Shown: positions 33,186 through 45,237, counted from the stretch's first letter. The stretch is DNA of 64,000 bases from Ipomoea triloba (GCF_003576645.1 NC_044923.1:13158964-13222963); one strand, 5' to 3'. Notes: generated from the sequence alone by a model not told the origin. Numbers and translations: made by a program.

Positions 33186-34456
33186 CTTTCATCTACTGAG
33201 TTAATATTGGTTGAAACTGGAGTAACTTCATCTCCATCTGACTCCTCAAATAATTGAGTATGGCTAGGTATTTGAAATGTAGATTCTAACTTTTTGTTGT
33301 CAGCTATTTGGTTTCACTATCTGGAAATGAATTCTCGATTTGACTCTTCGTCAACTGATCGGATGTCTAGATTGTCTACCTTTTCGACTAGATCCTCAAC
33401 TTCTCAACTTATGTGTGGCTCATAAAAAACCACATGAATTGGTTCTTCTACTATCATTGTTCTCTTGATTAAAACTCTGAAAGCTTTCCTAGTTGCAAAA
33501 TAGCTAAAAAAAATAAACCTTCATCTGCATGATCATCAAAGGCTTTGAGGTGTGACTTTCCATTATTGTGGATGTAGCAAATGCTTCCGAATGTGTGAAA
33601 ATAACTCACTATTGGCGTCTTTCCTTTCCATAACTCGTAGGGTGTTACCCCATGAATTTTATGAATTATGGATCTATTTTGGGTGTAACATGTTGTGTTA
33701 ACAACTTTTGCCCAAAATCTCCTAGGTAAACCAGTTAGTGCAATCATTGACCTTGCGACTTCCTTAAGAGTCCTATTTCTCCTTTTCACTACGCCATTTT
33801 GTTATGGTGTCCTTGCTGCTGAAAGTTGATGAGAATCCCATGATTACCACAAAATTCCTTGATTACATGATTGACAAATTCTCGTCCCTGGTATAATAGA
33901 ATTTTGACAATAGTTGATCTTTTCTCAATTGGTAGTTGCTTCAACAATTTGGGCAGCAACTTCTCGGTCTCGTTCTTTCTCTTCAAGAAGTGTCCAAGTA
34001 TACCTAGTGTAGTCATCTACTACCACTAAAGTATATTTTCTCTCACTTAAGTTCACTGGATCAACTGGTCCAAATAAATCCACATGAAGTAAACTCAAAG
34101 GTCTATATGATGATTCCATGGATTTGGACTTGAAAGAGGATTTGATTTGTTTCCTTTTTTTGACAGGCTTCACAGTAATTTGTTTTCCATGGAAATTGAA
34201 TTCCATTTCCTCCAAATATTTTCCAGCGAACCAAACAGGCTGATAATGTAATAGATTCTAAAATAATAGCGTTATATATTTCACGGTATCATAATCACGG
34301 TTCATTATACTTAAAACATGGCATAATATAATATATAATATAAGAATAGTTAGCACTTTCAAGCATTATAACCGTTTCATAAATCATTCTCTAATTACTT
34401 CCAAATCACAGTACAATTGTCATAAGCCACTTAAGGCATAATACTTTCTCAAAATG

Positions 34457-34476
34457 TTTCTAATATATATATATAN

Positions 34477-34540
<64 letters not shown>
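34457..34540. repeat. (TA)n run with one ambiguous base
   Basis: An almost pure AT dinucleotide run contains the only N of the window, at 34476. Its length in the assembly is therefore unreliable. Confidence 0.95.
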
Positions 34541-34545
<5 letters not shown>

Positions 34546-34931
34546 ATTTCATTTTTTGTCCTAGATTTATAGGTGCAAGTCCACTTTTAGTCCTTTTTTA
34601 TTAGAACATCCACATTTGGTTCTAGTATTATTGTGACATGACCATTTTTTGTCCTCTATCAACAAAAACGCAGTTAAATACAAAGGTATTTCGGTTTTCA
34701 ATTACATATTTTTTCAAAAAAATAAATATAAAAATATAGTGGGATCAACTCACTTTGTATAAAAATGATCAAAATACATTTTGCATTTAACGGCATTTTA
34801 ACGATTTTATTGACGGAGGACCAAAAATGGTCATACCACAATAATACTAGGACCAAATGTGGATGTTCTGATAAAAATGGACTAAAAGTGGATTGTCGCC
34901 TATAAATCTAGGACTAAAAATGGAATTAACT
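34541..34931. mobile_element. MITE inserted in a (TA)n run
   Basis: AGTTAATTTCATTTTTTGTC at the left pairs with ACTAAAAATGGAATTAACT at the right, and pairing continues inward (CCTAGATTTATAGG against CCTATAAATCTAGG). (TA)n lies on both sides, at 34457-34540 and 34951-35023, so the element probably inserted into one microsatellite. Confidence 0.8.
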
Positions 34932-34950
34932 CTCTCTATCTCTCTCTCTA

Positions 34951-35027
<77 letters not shown>

Positions 35028-35437
35028 CAAATATGGAGGAATATAAGGTTCACCTTTTCTCATAAACATTTTCATAATATTATATAGGTCTGGAGGAGTT
35101 CATAACATCATATAATTTTACTAATCTCAAGGTATAGACTTTCTCATAAGTCATTGTTAAAAACATGCATGTATATCAATAATCATAGATATGGAGGAAT
35201 TACGTCATGTTTCAACATAATCAATATCATATATACATATGAAGCTATCCAAATCCATTAGTGGGGCAGGGACATCACCTCAGTGAAGCTCTAAGTGATC
35301 AACAACCTTCTACTGAACACATCACACAACCCACACTTTACCACAAGTGGAAACAAGATCGTACTACCTTAAGTATGCACACCTCATCCTAACTGGGTTT
35401 CCAAGCCCAGTGGGTAGTAAACCAGCCCTAGTAACCC

Positions 35438-35530
35438 AGGATGTTTTCTACCTGGTTACCCCTCAAGTAACTGCCTAGGATGTTTTCTACCTGGTTACCC
35501 CTCAAGTAACTGCCCATGATGTTTTCTATC
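35438..35530. repeat. 39-bp tandem repeat, about 2.4 copies
   Basis: AGGATGTTTTCTACCTGG starts at 35438 and again at 35477, and a third partial copy (ATGATGTTTTCTA) starts at 35516, giving an exact 39-bp period. Confidence 0.9.
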
Positions 35531-36181
35531 CAATATTGGGCCTTAGCCCACATCACAATCCTCCAAAATACGTACATTTTTATATTTAAGTCCTCCAAAA
35601 ACATATAAGTCCTCCTAAAATAGATTTTTTCACAAATATTCTCATTGCCCATAGGCTATTAAAAAATATATAATTTTCTTAAAGACAATTAGGTTATAAA
35701 ACCTGATGATAGTCATAACCATAAACATAGTTTATTTCCAAATTAGTATTTATCATCCAAATAGAATACATACACATACATATTTCCAAAATAGTATTTA
35801 ACCTCCATATTAGAGTGTATATATGCATTCTTAATCAAATAGGGTCTCAAGTCCTTACTTTCCTAAATCTTTCAACAATGATACATTTATATACACAAGG
35901 ATACCTTTTCTCAGAAAACAACATGTAGATCATTCAAAATAAATGCACATATGTACGTATATCCGTATAAGCTTTTATATAGTTTCAACGTAGATAAATC
36001 CTCTAAAAATAATCATATTTTATGTTTTCAAAATAATACGTTTTTATACAATTACCAAAATAATATATTTTATCACTAAATCATAATCGTAAATCACCAA
36101 GTGTTAGCTTTCTTAAAATAGAGTTCTACCGAACTTACAATAATTTATAAAGATATGACTCTTTTACAATGCAATATCATC

Positions 36182-36298
36182 TTTTTTTTTATTTATTACA
36201 ATGCAGTATGAATTGGTATTGCCTCCACTGAGGCTCGAACCCACCACCTCCCATATAAAGGGAAGGGTTTGATGCCACTGGACTACAAGGTCCTTGGC
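36182..36298 (-). repeat. tRNA-derived SINE, inverted
   Basis: A T-run, then TTACAATGCAGTATG, GCCTCCACTGAGGCTCGAAC (complement of the B-box region) and GACTACAAGGTCCTTGG (complement of the head). Its centre is shortened compared with 53319-53487. Confidence 0.8.
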
Positions 36299-37000
36299 AA
36301 GTCAAATGCTTTCTAAAAATACATAATGTTTCCAAATACGTATACGAGGTTTACTATCCATGTAATTTTATAGAAGTATTAGTATAAGTCTTAAATATCA
36401 ATATATGTAAATCTCTAAATATTTTCCCGAAATCAGGTATACTATTTCTCAAGAAATGTATCATTTTCAAAATAGAGTTTTGTTGGTAAGTCATAGGTTT
36501 TCAATTCATACACTTTCTCAAAGTACATACTAATTCTAATTATAGATACTAAGTTTATCAAAATACATTTTTCTCAAGACGAGAGTTCTCACTGAACTTA
36601 TAATAATTTCAAGATAGTAGTAGTAGTAGTAATAAGGTAATACTTATCAATTTGCAAAACATTTGTATACATTACATACATAGATTATACTTTTCTAAAA
36701 GTATAGATTTCAAATCATAAACACTTGTTAAGGTTATTTGATCTTTACAATCCTTCAAAATATGTAAATTTGTATAATTTATCCTTTCAAAATAATATCT
36801 TACTCTGATCTAAACAATAGCAAAAATAAAAATAAAAAAATTTGCCATGTCAGCTTTCCACCCAAATGAAACTGCGTCGTTTTGTTGTGTACATTCAATT
36901 CTGAAAACGTCATTTTAAATTGATATTGGCGATTGTCAAATTTTATATTAAATGTTGTCATATTAATTTTAATTTATGAATGTTGTTTTTGGAATCGGTA

Positions 37001-37749
37001 CCGTCCCCTAATTTATTTATCATACCATGCTTGATCATTTATTTTCACCGGTTTAATTTCAAATTTTAAATTTTAAGTGCAGTTTTATATAGTTCAATAG
37101 TTTTCATCTACGATTAATTTAAAATACACACAGACTTAAAATCAATAAAGCCGAAAAAACTCTTCAATGTCCAATGTAAATATTAAAGATCATTTTATCT
37201 TTATCTAAAGGTATACAGACTCAATCTATAAATAATGTTTTTAAACTCAGTTTTAACACCACACACGATAGCCTTTGATTACAACGTTGCAAAATTTGTT
37301 GCAAACATGCCATCACAACACATGCTTGCCTCTCAAGTTACTCCTCTACACACTAGGAGAACAATTAGTGTTTGCCTGGTGCGAACATATGAGGTACCTG
37401 AACTGCGAGGAGAGTATACAAGCAAGAGTAAGGAATGCCTATTTCATGATATTATGAACAATACATAACAATGAATGAAATTGTATATATATATATAGGG
37501 TATAGTACATACATAAATGCAACTATTCCTGAGGAGGATGTTGTAAAGTATCGCAATGTATTAGTGGTTACAAACTACTATACCTACAAGATCTCTAACC
37601 ACAAATATATCATCAAGTTCATGAGGCCTCAACTATACCATTTTGCACAAATTATCATCTCAATCATATCAAGCATCAAAGACATCAATTATGCACTAAC
37701 TAACCCCAAATTGACCCCTAGAAAGATGTATATTTGACACTTATCAAAA
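37001..37749. other. intergenic, nothing recognised
   Basis: Frames at 37235-37468 and 37471-37737 have no recognisable domain. An (AT)n run lies near 37484. Confidence 0.4.
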
Positions 37750-38040
37750 AGCATTAGGGAAAGCAAGGGATAGGAGCCTTAAAACTCGACATGAATAAGG
37801 CTTATGACCGCTTAGAATAGAGATATGTTGTGGAAATTATGAAGAAAGGTTTTTGTGAGAAATAGATATCTTTAATTGGTTGCACTTTGACAGTGGAGTT
37901 CTACATTCTGATGAACAATTATGAAATAGGACCAATATATCTGGGAAGAGGAATCAAGCAAAGAGATCCACTTCCCCTTATTTATTCATTATAGCAGCAG
38001 AAGAGATGAGTGCAATGATTGCAAGACAAGAACAGATGGG
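37750..38040 (+). pseudogene. L1-type LINE reverse transcriptase fragment
   Basis: The conceptual product reads GKQGIGALKLDMNKAYDR, then NNYEIGPIYLGRGIKQRDPL. This is the RT palm region of plant L1-like elements (K-LDMSKAYDR and RGIRQGDPLSP in intact copies). In-frame stops (for example after DRLE) show decay. The YADD-containing part is missing. Confidence 0.75.
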
Positions 38041-38467
38041 AAATATCCACAAGTGAAGGTTGCGTAAGGAGCTCCGTCAGTCTCCCATCTTCTTTCTTCT
38101 TTTTTCAAGCAAACGAAAAGGAGAGCTTTGTAATGAGAGACATCCTTGCTAAGTATACTGAAGCATCTATCTAGTTAATCAATTAATTTTGAGAACTTTC
38201 AATAAGATTGTAATAATGGATCGGAGGAGCATGACAATATCACTTACAAAAGACCATTGATAGTATGTTTGTTGAATGTCATGTTGCGAGAAATAGCAGC
38301 TGGTAGTTTGCTAATAATGTGACTAGCTTCAGATGTTTCAATTCAAGTAGTGGGTAAATCAGAATTTTTACTAGTTGAACCAACACAAGCGTTGTCTAAT
38401 GGTAATGGTCTGCTGGTAATTATGGGAAGCAAGGAATTCAAAGCATTGAAAGAATGTTTATAGGTAA

Positions 38468-38784
38468 ATTATTGTGTGGACCACGGCCTAAAAACGATGT
38501 CATTTTGATCTTTAAAAAAAGTTCGTTGCTCCACACACGTGTTAGAATAATGAATATTCTTGGGTAAGATAATGTACTTTATATGTGTTAGAATAATGAA
38601 ATTTATAGGGTAAAATAATGTATTTTATGAGTTAGAGTAATCTATTTTATGTGCTAAAATAATTTATTTTATGTGTTAAAATAATGAAATTTCTGGGACA
38701 AGATAATGTATTTTATGAGATAAAATAATGTAATTTATGTGTTTTTAGACCGTGCTGTGTGGACCACGGTCCACGCAATAATGA
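38468..38784. mobile_element. small TIR element with GTGGACCACGG ends and internal tandem repeats
   Basis: ATTGTGTGGACCACGGCCTA at the left is mirrored by GTGGACCACGGTCCACGCAA at the right, and the next words (TAAAAAC / GTTTTTAGACC) are also inverted. Inside, GTTAGAATAATGAAATTT and variants with AAAATAATGTATTTTATGAG recur five or more times. It lies between the two LINE pieces and may have inserted into that LINE. Confidence 0.6.
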
Positions 38785-38829
38785 TTGATGTTTATACAAC
38801 AAGCCAAAGTTGAAGGTGCCAGAAGTCTT

Positions 38830-39245
38830 TTGGTCAGTGTAAGTGAAGCATTTCCAACCCAACAACAATAGGCCCAATCCAATAAGAAGATGGATGAAAA
38901 TTAATGTCGATGTGTCAATCAACACAGAAACAATTTGGATAGGGATTGATTGTGTGATTCGTGATGAAGTAGGCTACTTCCATTCAGCAAATTAAAATGT
39001 ATACAGTGGAGAGGTCATTTCCAAGTGATCGAAGCAGAAGCTCTTGGAGTCGGGGAGGCTCTTACCTAGATAAAATAAGTTGATGATATTTAGAAATTGC
39101 AAGATCTTTACGACGTGTAAATTTCTCTTGGCTTAAGCGTTCAGTGAATTATATGGCTCATGATTTAGCTAGGACTACTAATTCTATGTCTGAATCTTTT
39201 GTTTGGTTTTCTTATCATCTTCCTTTTGTTTTGGATAGGTTGAGG
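38830..39245 (+). pseudogene. LINE RNase H domain, degraded
   Basis: The conceptual product reads RWMKINVDVSINTE, then IGIDCVIRDEVGYF, then SWLKRSVNYMAHDLARTTN and SESFVWFSY. This is the RNase H tail of L1-type LINEs: first-strand Asp, IRD-G-F turn, N-x-x-AH-LA end. Stops interrupt it. It may be the 3' end of the element whose RT lies at 37750, with the intervening part lost or replaced. Confidence 0.75.
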
Positions 39246-39249
39246 ATGG

Positions 39250-40090
39250 ATAGTGATGAATGAAAATCTTAAGTATATGGTTCTTTATATTTTTCAAATT
39301 TTGATATTGACCAATAAAGTTATGGTTTCTAATATTTATTGGTAATGTGTTGTGACGTCTAAAATTATGACATGGAAAATAAATCTCCAAAAAGTAAAAT
39401 ATTTACTTTACAGGAATTATTATCGGACATCCTCTTACCAAATAGTGATTCCTCAAAAAGCTCATAACAAGCAAGAAGAATGTTACCAAGGTTTCAAAAG
39501 TTGTGCAAAAATTTAACAAGTTTATTCACCTCACCCCCCTCTCCCCCCTCCCCCAAAACCTCTAGACTTGTCCCCATACCCCTCGAGACCAACATAAAGT
39601 TGTGTACTAGATTGATATATAAAATAGGTTGTTGGCCTAGTTTTGTAATTCTCGTGAGATCGTGTATGTGAAAAATTAAGGTTGAACTTTATTGAAAAGT
39701 TTTTTTTTTGCTGTGACCCCGCAATTTAAGAGGCGTTCTCCAACTACATATCAATTCCAATGTATCTTGCTAATCATTTTATCTCGTGTTGATTTACTCT
39801 ATTATTAATATCCTTCCTAAGCTATTCGCATACGAGGTTATTAGTTCTAAACTTTCAATAATATTTAATTGGTTGATAAGTTCTCTTTTTAATCAATAGT
39901 GGGGTCAACCAATTAAATAAGTACCTAATGAATGAAAACCACATTATAAGATAAAAAGAGAGATAAGAAGCATTTTCCTTACCACTTACCATTTTGACTT
40001 GTCAAAAAGGTAACTACAAGACCTCTTTCAAGAAAAAAAAAAAATTATGTCTAACCTTCCATATGTATAATGTAGGAAATCATCATGCAA
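39250..40090. other. intergenic, nothing recognised
   Basis: It contains a C-rich patch near 39525-39555 (CCCCCCTCTCCCCCCTCCCC) and AT-rich remainder. The frame at 39480-39671 has no domain. Confidence 0.4.
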
Positions 40091-40582
40091 TCATCGTCCT
40101 GTTACACCACCGATGCCATATCTAATGCCTCTATCACCACCTCCACCTCCACCCTCTAAACCACTGTCAGCTCCATTTCCACAATCGCCTCTTTCCCCTC
40201 CTAAACCACCATTGGCTCCACCACCACATGCACCTCTGTGCTCTCCTCTTGCATTGTAGCCTCCTCCCTCACATCCACAGTGACCACCTCCACCACCATA
40301 TCCTCCACCTGCACCTGAATCACCACCTTCACCGCCTCCATAACCTTCTCCGTTTACACAACCAATGCCATATCCAATTCCTCCACCACTACCACTACTT
40401 TCCCCGCCACCGTAATCACCTTTGTGTTCCCCACCACTACTATATCCACCTCTGCTTCTAGCACCTCTCCTACTTCTATATCCAACACCTTGATCGTCGT
40501 CGACACCATAACCTCCTCCACTTCCAACACCTCCCCTACTTCCATATCCAACACCATGATCACCTCCAATATCATAAGCGAA
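40091..40582 (-). pseudogene. glycine-rich protein fragment without start codon
   Basis: On the minus strand an open frame of about 163 codons runs from just after an upstream in-frame stop (40583-40585) to TGA at 40091-40093. It is full of GGG, GGY and GGE units (GSGGGYGV, GGGYGGGGGHCGCEGGGY, GGGGGGDRGIRYGIGG). No Met codon opens the frame, and no clear splice acceptor explains it. The composition resembles cell-wall glycine-rich proteins, but repeats of GGT/GGA alone can arise in non-coding DNA. The Cys-containing unit and the length support a real ancestor. Confidence 0.45.
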
Positions 40583-40776
40583 TCATAGCTATAAACGGGA
40601 AGGATTATCCATGGGGTACAAAAATGGGAAAATGTAGAGAGAGAAGAAGAGAATAGGGCGTGGGGGATTAACAGTAATGACATTACTGTTTTGTCCACTT
40701 GGATACTTTTTTTTTGGGGTGTGCAGATTAAACAGTAATGACATTACCATTTTATTCGCTTACTAAACTTCACGCC

Positions 40777-40908
40777 AAAACCTTGTAATCTAGTGATACC
40801 CAATTGTTCTCTCATATGAAAGGGGATTGGTTCGAGCCTCAGTGGAGGCGATATTGACTCTTATGACCAGATATTGCATTGTAACAGAGTCAGTATTACT
40901 AAAAAAAC
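40777..40908 (+). repeat. tRNA-derived SINE, near-complete copy
   Basis: The head is CCTTGTAATCTAGTGATACC (Pol III A-box region) and GGTTCGAGCC at 40829-40838 is a good B box. The conserved CTCAGTGGAGGC follows, then a body ending GTAACAGAGTCAGTATTACT and an A-run. At least eight copies or fragments lie in this window. Confidence 0.85.
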
Positions 40909-41128
40909 TTCACAAGTCTACTAAATAGTGCAATTTAAACTCTTAACTAAAATGGTAAAATAAACTTCAGAAGTCTACTAAATAGTGCAATTTAATCTCT
41001 TAACTAAAAAGAGTCGAATAAGTTTAAGACTTTTTTTTTTAAAAAAAAAAAGTAGAAAAATTCACTTCTCAATCTTGTTCTCTAAAAAAGGATCAGTTCA
41101 CACAGTTCGGGAAGAGAAAAGGATCAGT

Positions 41129-44100
41129 TCAAGCAATGGGCACTTCGGTCATTTCATGCTCCACTGCTGCTGCTTCAACTGGGTAGTAATGGTAGTGAAG
41201 CTCTCCAACATCATCACCCGACAGTTTCTTCCATCCATTTGGCCCAACATGGTAAACTGAAAGAAGCACAAAATCACTATCACAATCAGGCACTACCACA
41301 AAAATTGCAAATGCCAATTAAAAAGAAACCCTGATTTTAGCAAAAAAATGACAAATTCTTTTTCTCCTTCTATGCTGTGCACATGCTTTTAGTAGTTATG
41401 GAGAAAAGGGGGGAGAATCATACCACTGGCAACACCTCCACTAGCTCCATCACGGAACGTTGCATGATAAATAGACCGCCTAGCCAACTCTGCAGCTTCT
41501 TCAACAGACAAATCAAACCGGTACCTGCTCAAGTTAATAAAGAAAAGAAAATGTACTGGTTATAAACAGAAACAGGAAGCAATCAAGTTTTTCCTCAAAT
41601 GTTAAAGACTTCAGTATAAAAATTGCAGAGGAAAAGGGGAAAGGCAGCTAGGTAGCCTGAAACAAAAACTGATAATGGATGAAAGAAAGCAGGTCCTCAA
41701 GAAGAAATCACAAAGTTGCCCTAGTAATTCTAATATCCCCAGTAATCACAGGTCAATATATTTGTTTACAGTAACTACAGATCACGCCGTTTCATATATG
41801 TAACGGTTCCAGTTGGATGTAACATGAATTACACGATTTTCATATGTGATTCCAATTGATTCAATTTTCATGACTTTTTATGTTCCTCCTAGCCAACAGC
41901 ATATGCTGATTTGCAAAAGAAATTGAAGTTATTCAATATATCATTGAACCATTTCATACCATTTTATAGTTTAATCTAATCCGTCTATAAAGTAGATATT
42001 GAGTAGAACTTTCCACCAGTACTGTAGGGTTCAGTTCTTGCTTCAGTTTCAGTGGAAACTTGTAAACAAATTGTGTAGTGAGTAGTGACATTATGGCTGT
42101 ATGAGCTCTTTCATAAGCTATAAGTTTAGAAGACAGTTTATTGGCTCAGTTCAAAAGCAGAAAAGAAAGAAGATAGAAGGAAAAATAAAAGAGAGAACAA
42201 GAAATGGAAAAATTACTAGAAGGGAAAATGTCTAAAAGTTCCACACAAAAGGTTTTCGAAGGGTTAATAGTGCATAGTAATTTATTATATTACATTATAT
42301 TATCTAACAGTAGAAAACTAGACTATCACTTGAGAAATCATTAACACTATTTACATAATAATGCTACAGCTGAATAAGAAAAAGAGGTGTAAACAATAAT
42401 CCTAGAAGAGTGGGAAAACAACATACATACCCATTATCAAGAACTCCATAAGCATATGGAGAACCAGATCCCACAGAGAATCTGTTTCCCTTTAGTCGTC
42501 CACCTTCACTATCCACATAATAGAGTCCTGGACCCTACACCCATCATGCAATAATTTTTAGAATTGTCAAACTACTACAATACGAATTCTAGCACATGTA
42601 TTTTGGTTCATTTATCATACCTTTTCATCCCAGCCAGCAATCATAGTTCCAACAGACAAGCCCATTCCGCGGTAAGAATATAGAATGTTTGCCAACAACT
42701 TGGAAGCTCCAGCAACTGAAATTCTTCTTTTATTTGCCAGTTCATGGAGACGACACTACAACAATCAGGACAACATTCAGCAGCTCCTTTTCTAAAATAT
42801 AAATCCAGATAATGCAATATTTCCTTAAGAGGAAAAAAGTACACTCCTCTGTCTCATTTTATTGATCTAGTTTACTTTTTGAGTAAAAACCGATTCTTCT
42901 TCATTTAACTTTTTCATCCTTTTATAATTTTAAATTCTATTTTTCATTTTGATAGAAATTTTAATATAAATTCTAAATATCTTAAGTTTATTTGCTGACA
43001 AAAACTAAATCATACATGTATAAGCAATTAAGTTGAAATGATTTGAGTCAAAACCTTGTTTTTCAAACCATACAAACAAGGTGGGAATATAAATATAAAT
43101 TGCAATCTAATCCAATTGGCAATATTGCAGCTGGGTTAGCTAAGCTACACTCTCACTTCATTCTCTAATCCTAGGTTCATATACATGCACTCTTCAGCAA
43201 TAGATGTTCAAAGGAATCCTACTCTCATATGCTGGAAAGTAGTGAATACTGAATACAGATTGAGAGGATTCCTGCATATATAAAAAAATACCTTTACACC
43301 AAGATTCCTGTGCCAGAACTGGCAATCAGCTGCCCCTCCTGCCATTGTACCAAGCATATAGGGATTTATTTCAATTATCTTCTTCACAGACTGTGACGCT
43401 GCAAAATAAATATGGAAACAGGATGATTATCATTCTCAGTGAACCAGCTGAATGGAAACAACTAGTAAAGTGAAATGGATGGGAAATAATATTTTGGTGA
43501 CTATTGGAACTCATAGTTACTCAATACATTCAATCTGATGCTATATAAAGTAATAACATTGGCATTCATATCATCATATGCAAAAAAAGGAACCATATTC
43601 CATTCATTCATTCAATACATGGAAACTATATAGAGAACATGTTTATGTGTTCAGTACTGTTGCTCAAAACCATAGGGTAAAAAGCACAAACTATCCATAA
43701 AAGGCTCCCAAGTTGTACTATAATGACAAGGATGTACAATGTTCTTAAATCTGAGCATACAACAATTTTCAAATTTCATGCCTACAGAAAAAGATGTGGT
43801 TATGGTGCCAAACCAAAAGTTCACTAATAGTCTATTACAAATTTGTATATACATCCACCTGCACTAGAATATATCCAATGTTTCTAACTCACTTATCCAG
43901 TGTAAAATATCCCTATAGGCAATTTGGTGAAAACCAGAAAGAAACAAATTACCCATCCAAAAAGAATTATAAACCAAGATCAAAGAGCACTTACATATAT
44001 ACCCTCCCATGCTGGCACGAGAATCAGCTGCCACCATCACACCCTCCTTAAAAATAAAAGCTAAAGTGGTGGTTCCTTTAGCCGGCTTCACCATTCGGAT

Positions 44101-44334
44101 CGCATCCCTCTGAAATCCATCAAACTAAAACAACACCAGAAGAAAGGTATATCAGACTACAGCAACATCAAACCAACAAACTGGAAACATTAAAAATAAA
44201 GCTAAATTCCAACTCACATCAGCAATATTTGGAATCTGAAAAGATGGGGCTCTTGGAATCTCCTCAAACAACTCGGAACTCTCACCGCGAATCGGAGCAG
44301 TTGATTCGAGCCCACTAAAATCAATTCTCACCAT
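41129..44334 (-). CDS. PBE: 20S proteasome subunit beta type-5 (seven exons)
   Basis: Exons on the minus strand: 44334-44218, 44124-43995, 43398-43292, 42755-42621, 42534-42431, 41524-41424 and 41256-41129. All introns are GT-AG, and the sum is 822 nt, 273 aa. This is the chymotrypsin-like subunit of the 20S core. A propeptide of about 56 residues ends KPAKG, then TTTLAF starts the mature chain, so Thr57 is the nucleophile. Asp17 and Lys33 (mature numbering, AADSRAS and VKKI) are present. The usual blocks follow: [60 protein letters not shown] and RDGASGG. The C-terminus ([13 protein letters not shown]) is plant-like. Introns show AT-rich sequence only. Length and sequence fit Arabidopsis PBE1/PBE2. 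No defect is seen. Confidence 0.97.
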
Positions 44335-44770
44335 TGTTACGACCTTTTACAGAATCAAGAATTGAAACCATTAGTTGAACATTCACAGTACAAGAATCAA
44401 CAATCGAAAATCCAAAACAATAATTTACAGAATCAATAATTGAAACAATTAGTTGCACACTCACGATACAAGAATAACAATTGAAAATCCAAAAATAATT
44501 TATCCACGGAAAAATTGTCACATTAACTAATCTAAGAAACAATCTAGAGTGAAAAATGATTTACCAAATATCGAGAATAAAACGAAGATGTCGACACAAC
44601 CTAAGGGACAATCGGCGAATATGAACAAGTGATTTCTTGCGCTACACTCTGGCATAAAAGGGATTCTAACCCGATTTCGTCGACCCGAATTATCTTTCTT
44701 TTTTTCTTTTTTTCCAAAAGTAGTGGGCCTTAGAGTTTGTGAATTTCTTATAGGCCCACCCAATAATACA
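44335..44770 (-). promoter_or_regulatory. upstream region of the proteasome gene with site II-type motifs
   Basis: About 390-430 bases before the ATG, GTGGGCCTTA and TATAGGCCCACC form an inverted pair of TGGGCC/GGCCCA motifs (44723-44762). Such site II elements (TGGGCY, bound by TCP factors) are common in promoters of plant housekeeping genes. The leader probably runs from about 44700 to 44335 and could contain an intron. The transcription start is inferred, not seen. Confidence 0.45.
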
Positions 44771-44849
44771 AGTTAGACCCAATATTTATTCATCATAATA
44801 TGTAAATTGACTCCATATGCAAACCAATGTTTTATAATTTATTAATTTT

Positions 44850-45235
44850 ACTAGTATTTTATATGCGTGATGCGCAAAAATATATGTTCAATATTAATAC
44901 TTAATGTTAAAATCTTAATTATATTAAAATATTTTTTAAAATAATAGTATATAATTTTTTAATTCATAATTGTAAAATTCATATTATATTAAAAGTATAG
45001 TTGATCATTTGAACAATAATTATGACATGATTAATATTATTAAAGCAAGAATTTTAGATATATGATAAATTACTAAATATAATTATGGTAACTTTTAATT
45101 AAAATCTAAATTTAAATCAAACTTATTTCTTATATTACTCCAATATATAATGTCTACATACATTATTACCATTGAAGAATATCAGAAAAGATATTGTATA
45201 TGCATGTGCATGGTAATAATAATAGCAAAAGATAA
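44850..45235 (-). mobile_element. Helitron-like 3' end, minus orientation
   Basis: Read on the minus strand, a hairpin TGCG-CATCA-CGCA (44864-44876) is followed by TATAAAATA and CTAGT ending at 44850, the standard layout of a Helitron 3' terminus. The body to the right is AT-rich without coding sequence, and the 5' TC end was not located. Confidence 0.45.
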
Positions 45236-45237
45236 CA

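Larger units (their letters stand above)
30361..34250 (-). pseudogene. Ty1/copia pol (Sirevirus-like), split by a solo LTR
   Basis: On the minus strand, 34250-33190 encodes the pre-integrase and integrase (GKQ, RPLSLLHVDLFGP, VVVDDYTRYTW, RRNRTLKEVARSM) and the linker. After the insert at 31417-33185, RT continues at 31416-30480 ([52 protein letters not shown]). The catalytic motif is changed to VYDI. Frameshifts and stops occur near 33789, 31130, 30800 and 30520. RNase H is essentially lost. It is a dead 5'- and 3'-truncated copy. The wording (VEQPP, KGxFxxQ) suggests a Sirevirus-type element. Confidence 0.85.
34941..37000. other. AT-rich, probably non-coding LTR-retrotransposon debris
   Basis: This holds a second (TA)n run (34951-35023), the tandem repeat at 35438, and the SINE at 36182. 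Phrases such as TACCTTAAGT and the CATAATAT-type short words resemble the stretch at 57140-59130, which suggests LTR or leader sequence of a related element. There is no gene. Confidence 0.35.

Noticed and set aside
40228..40461. His/Leu-rich plus-strand frame
   Set aside because: It is the antisense shadow of the glycine-rich minus-strand frame; CACCAC repeats give His in that frame.
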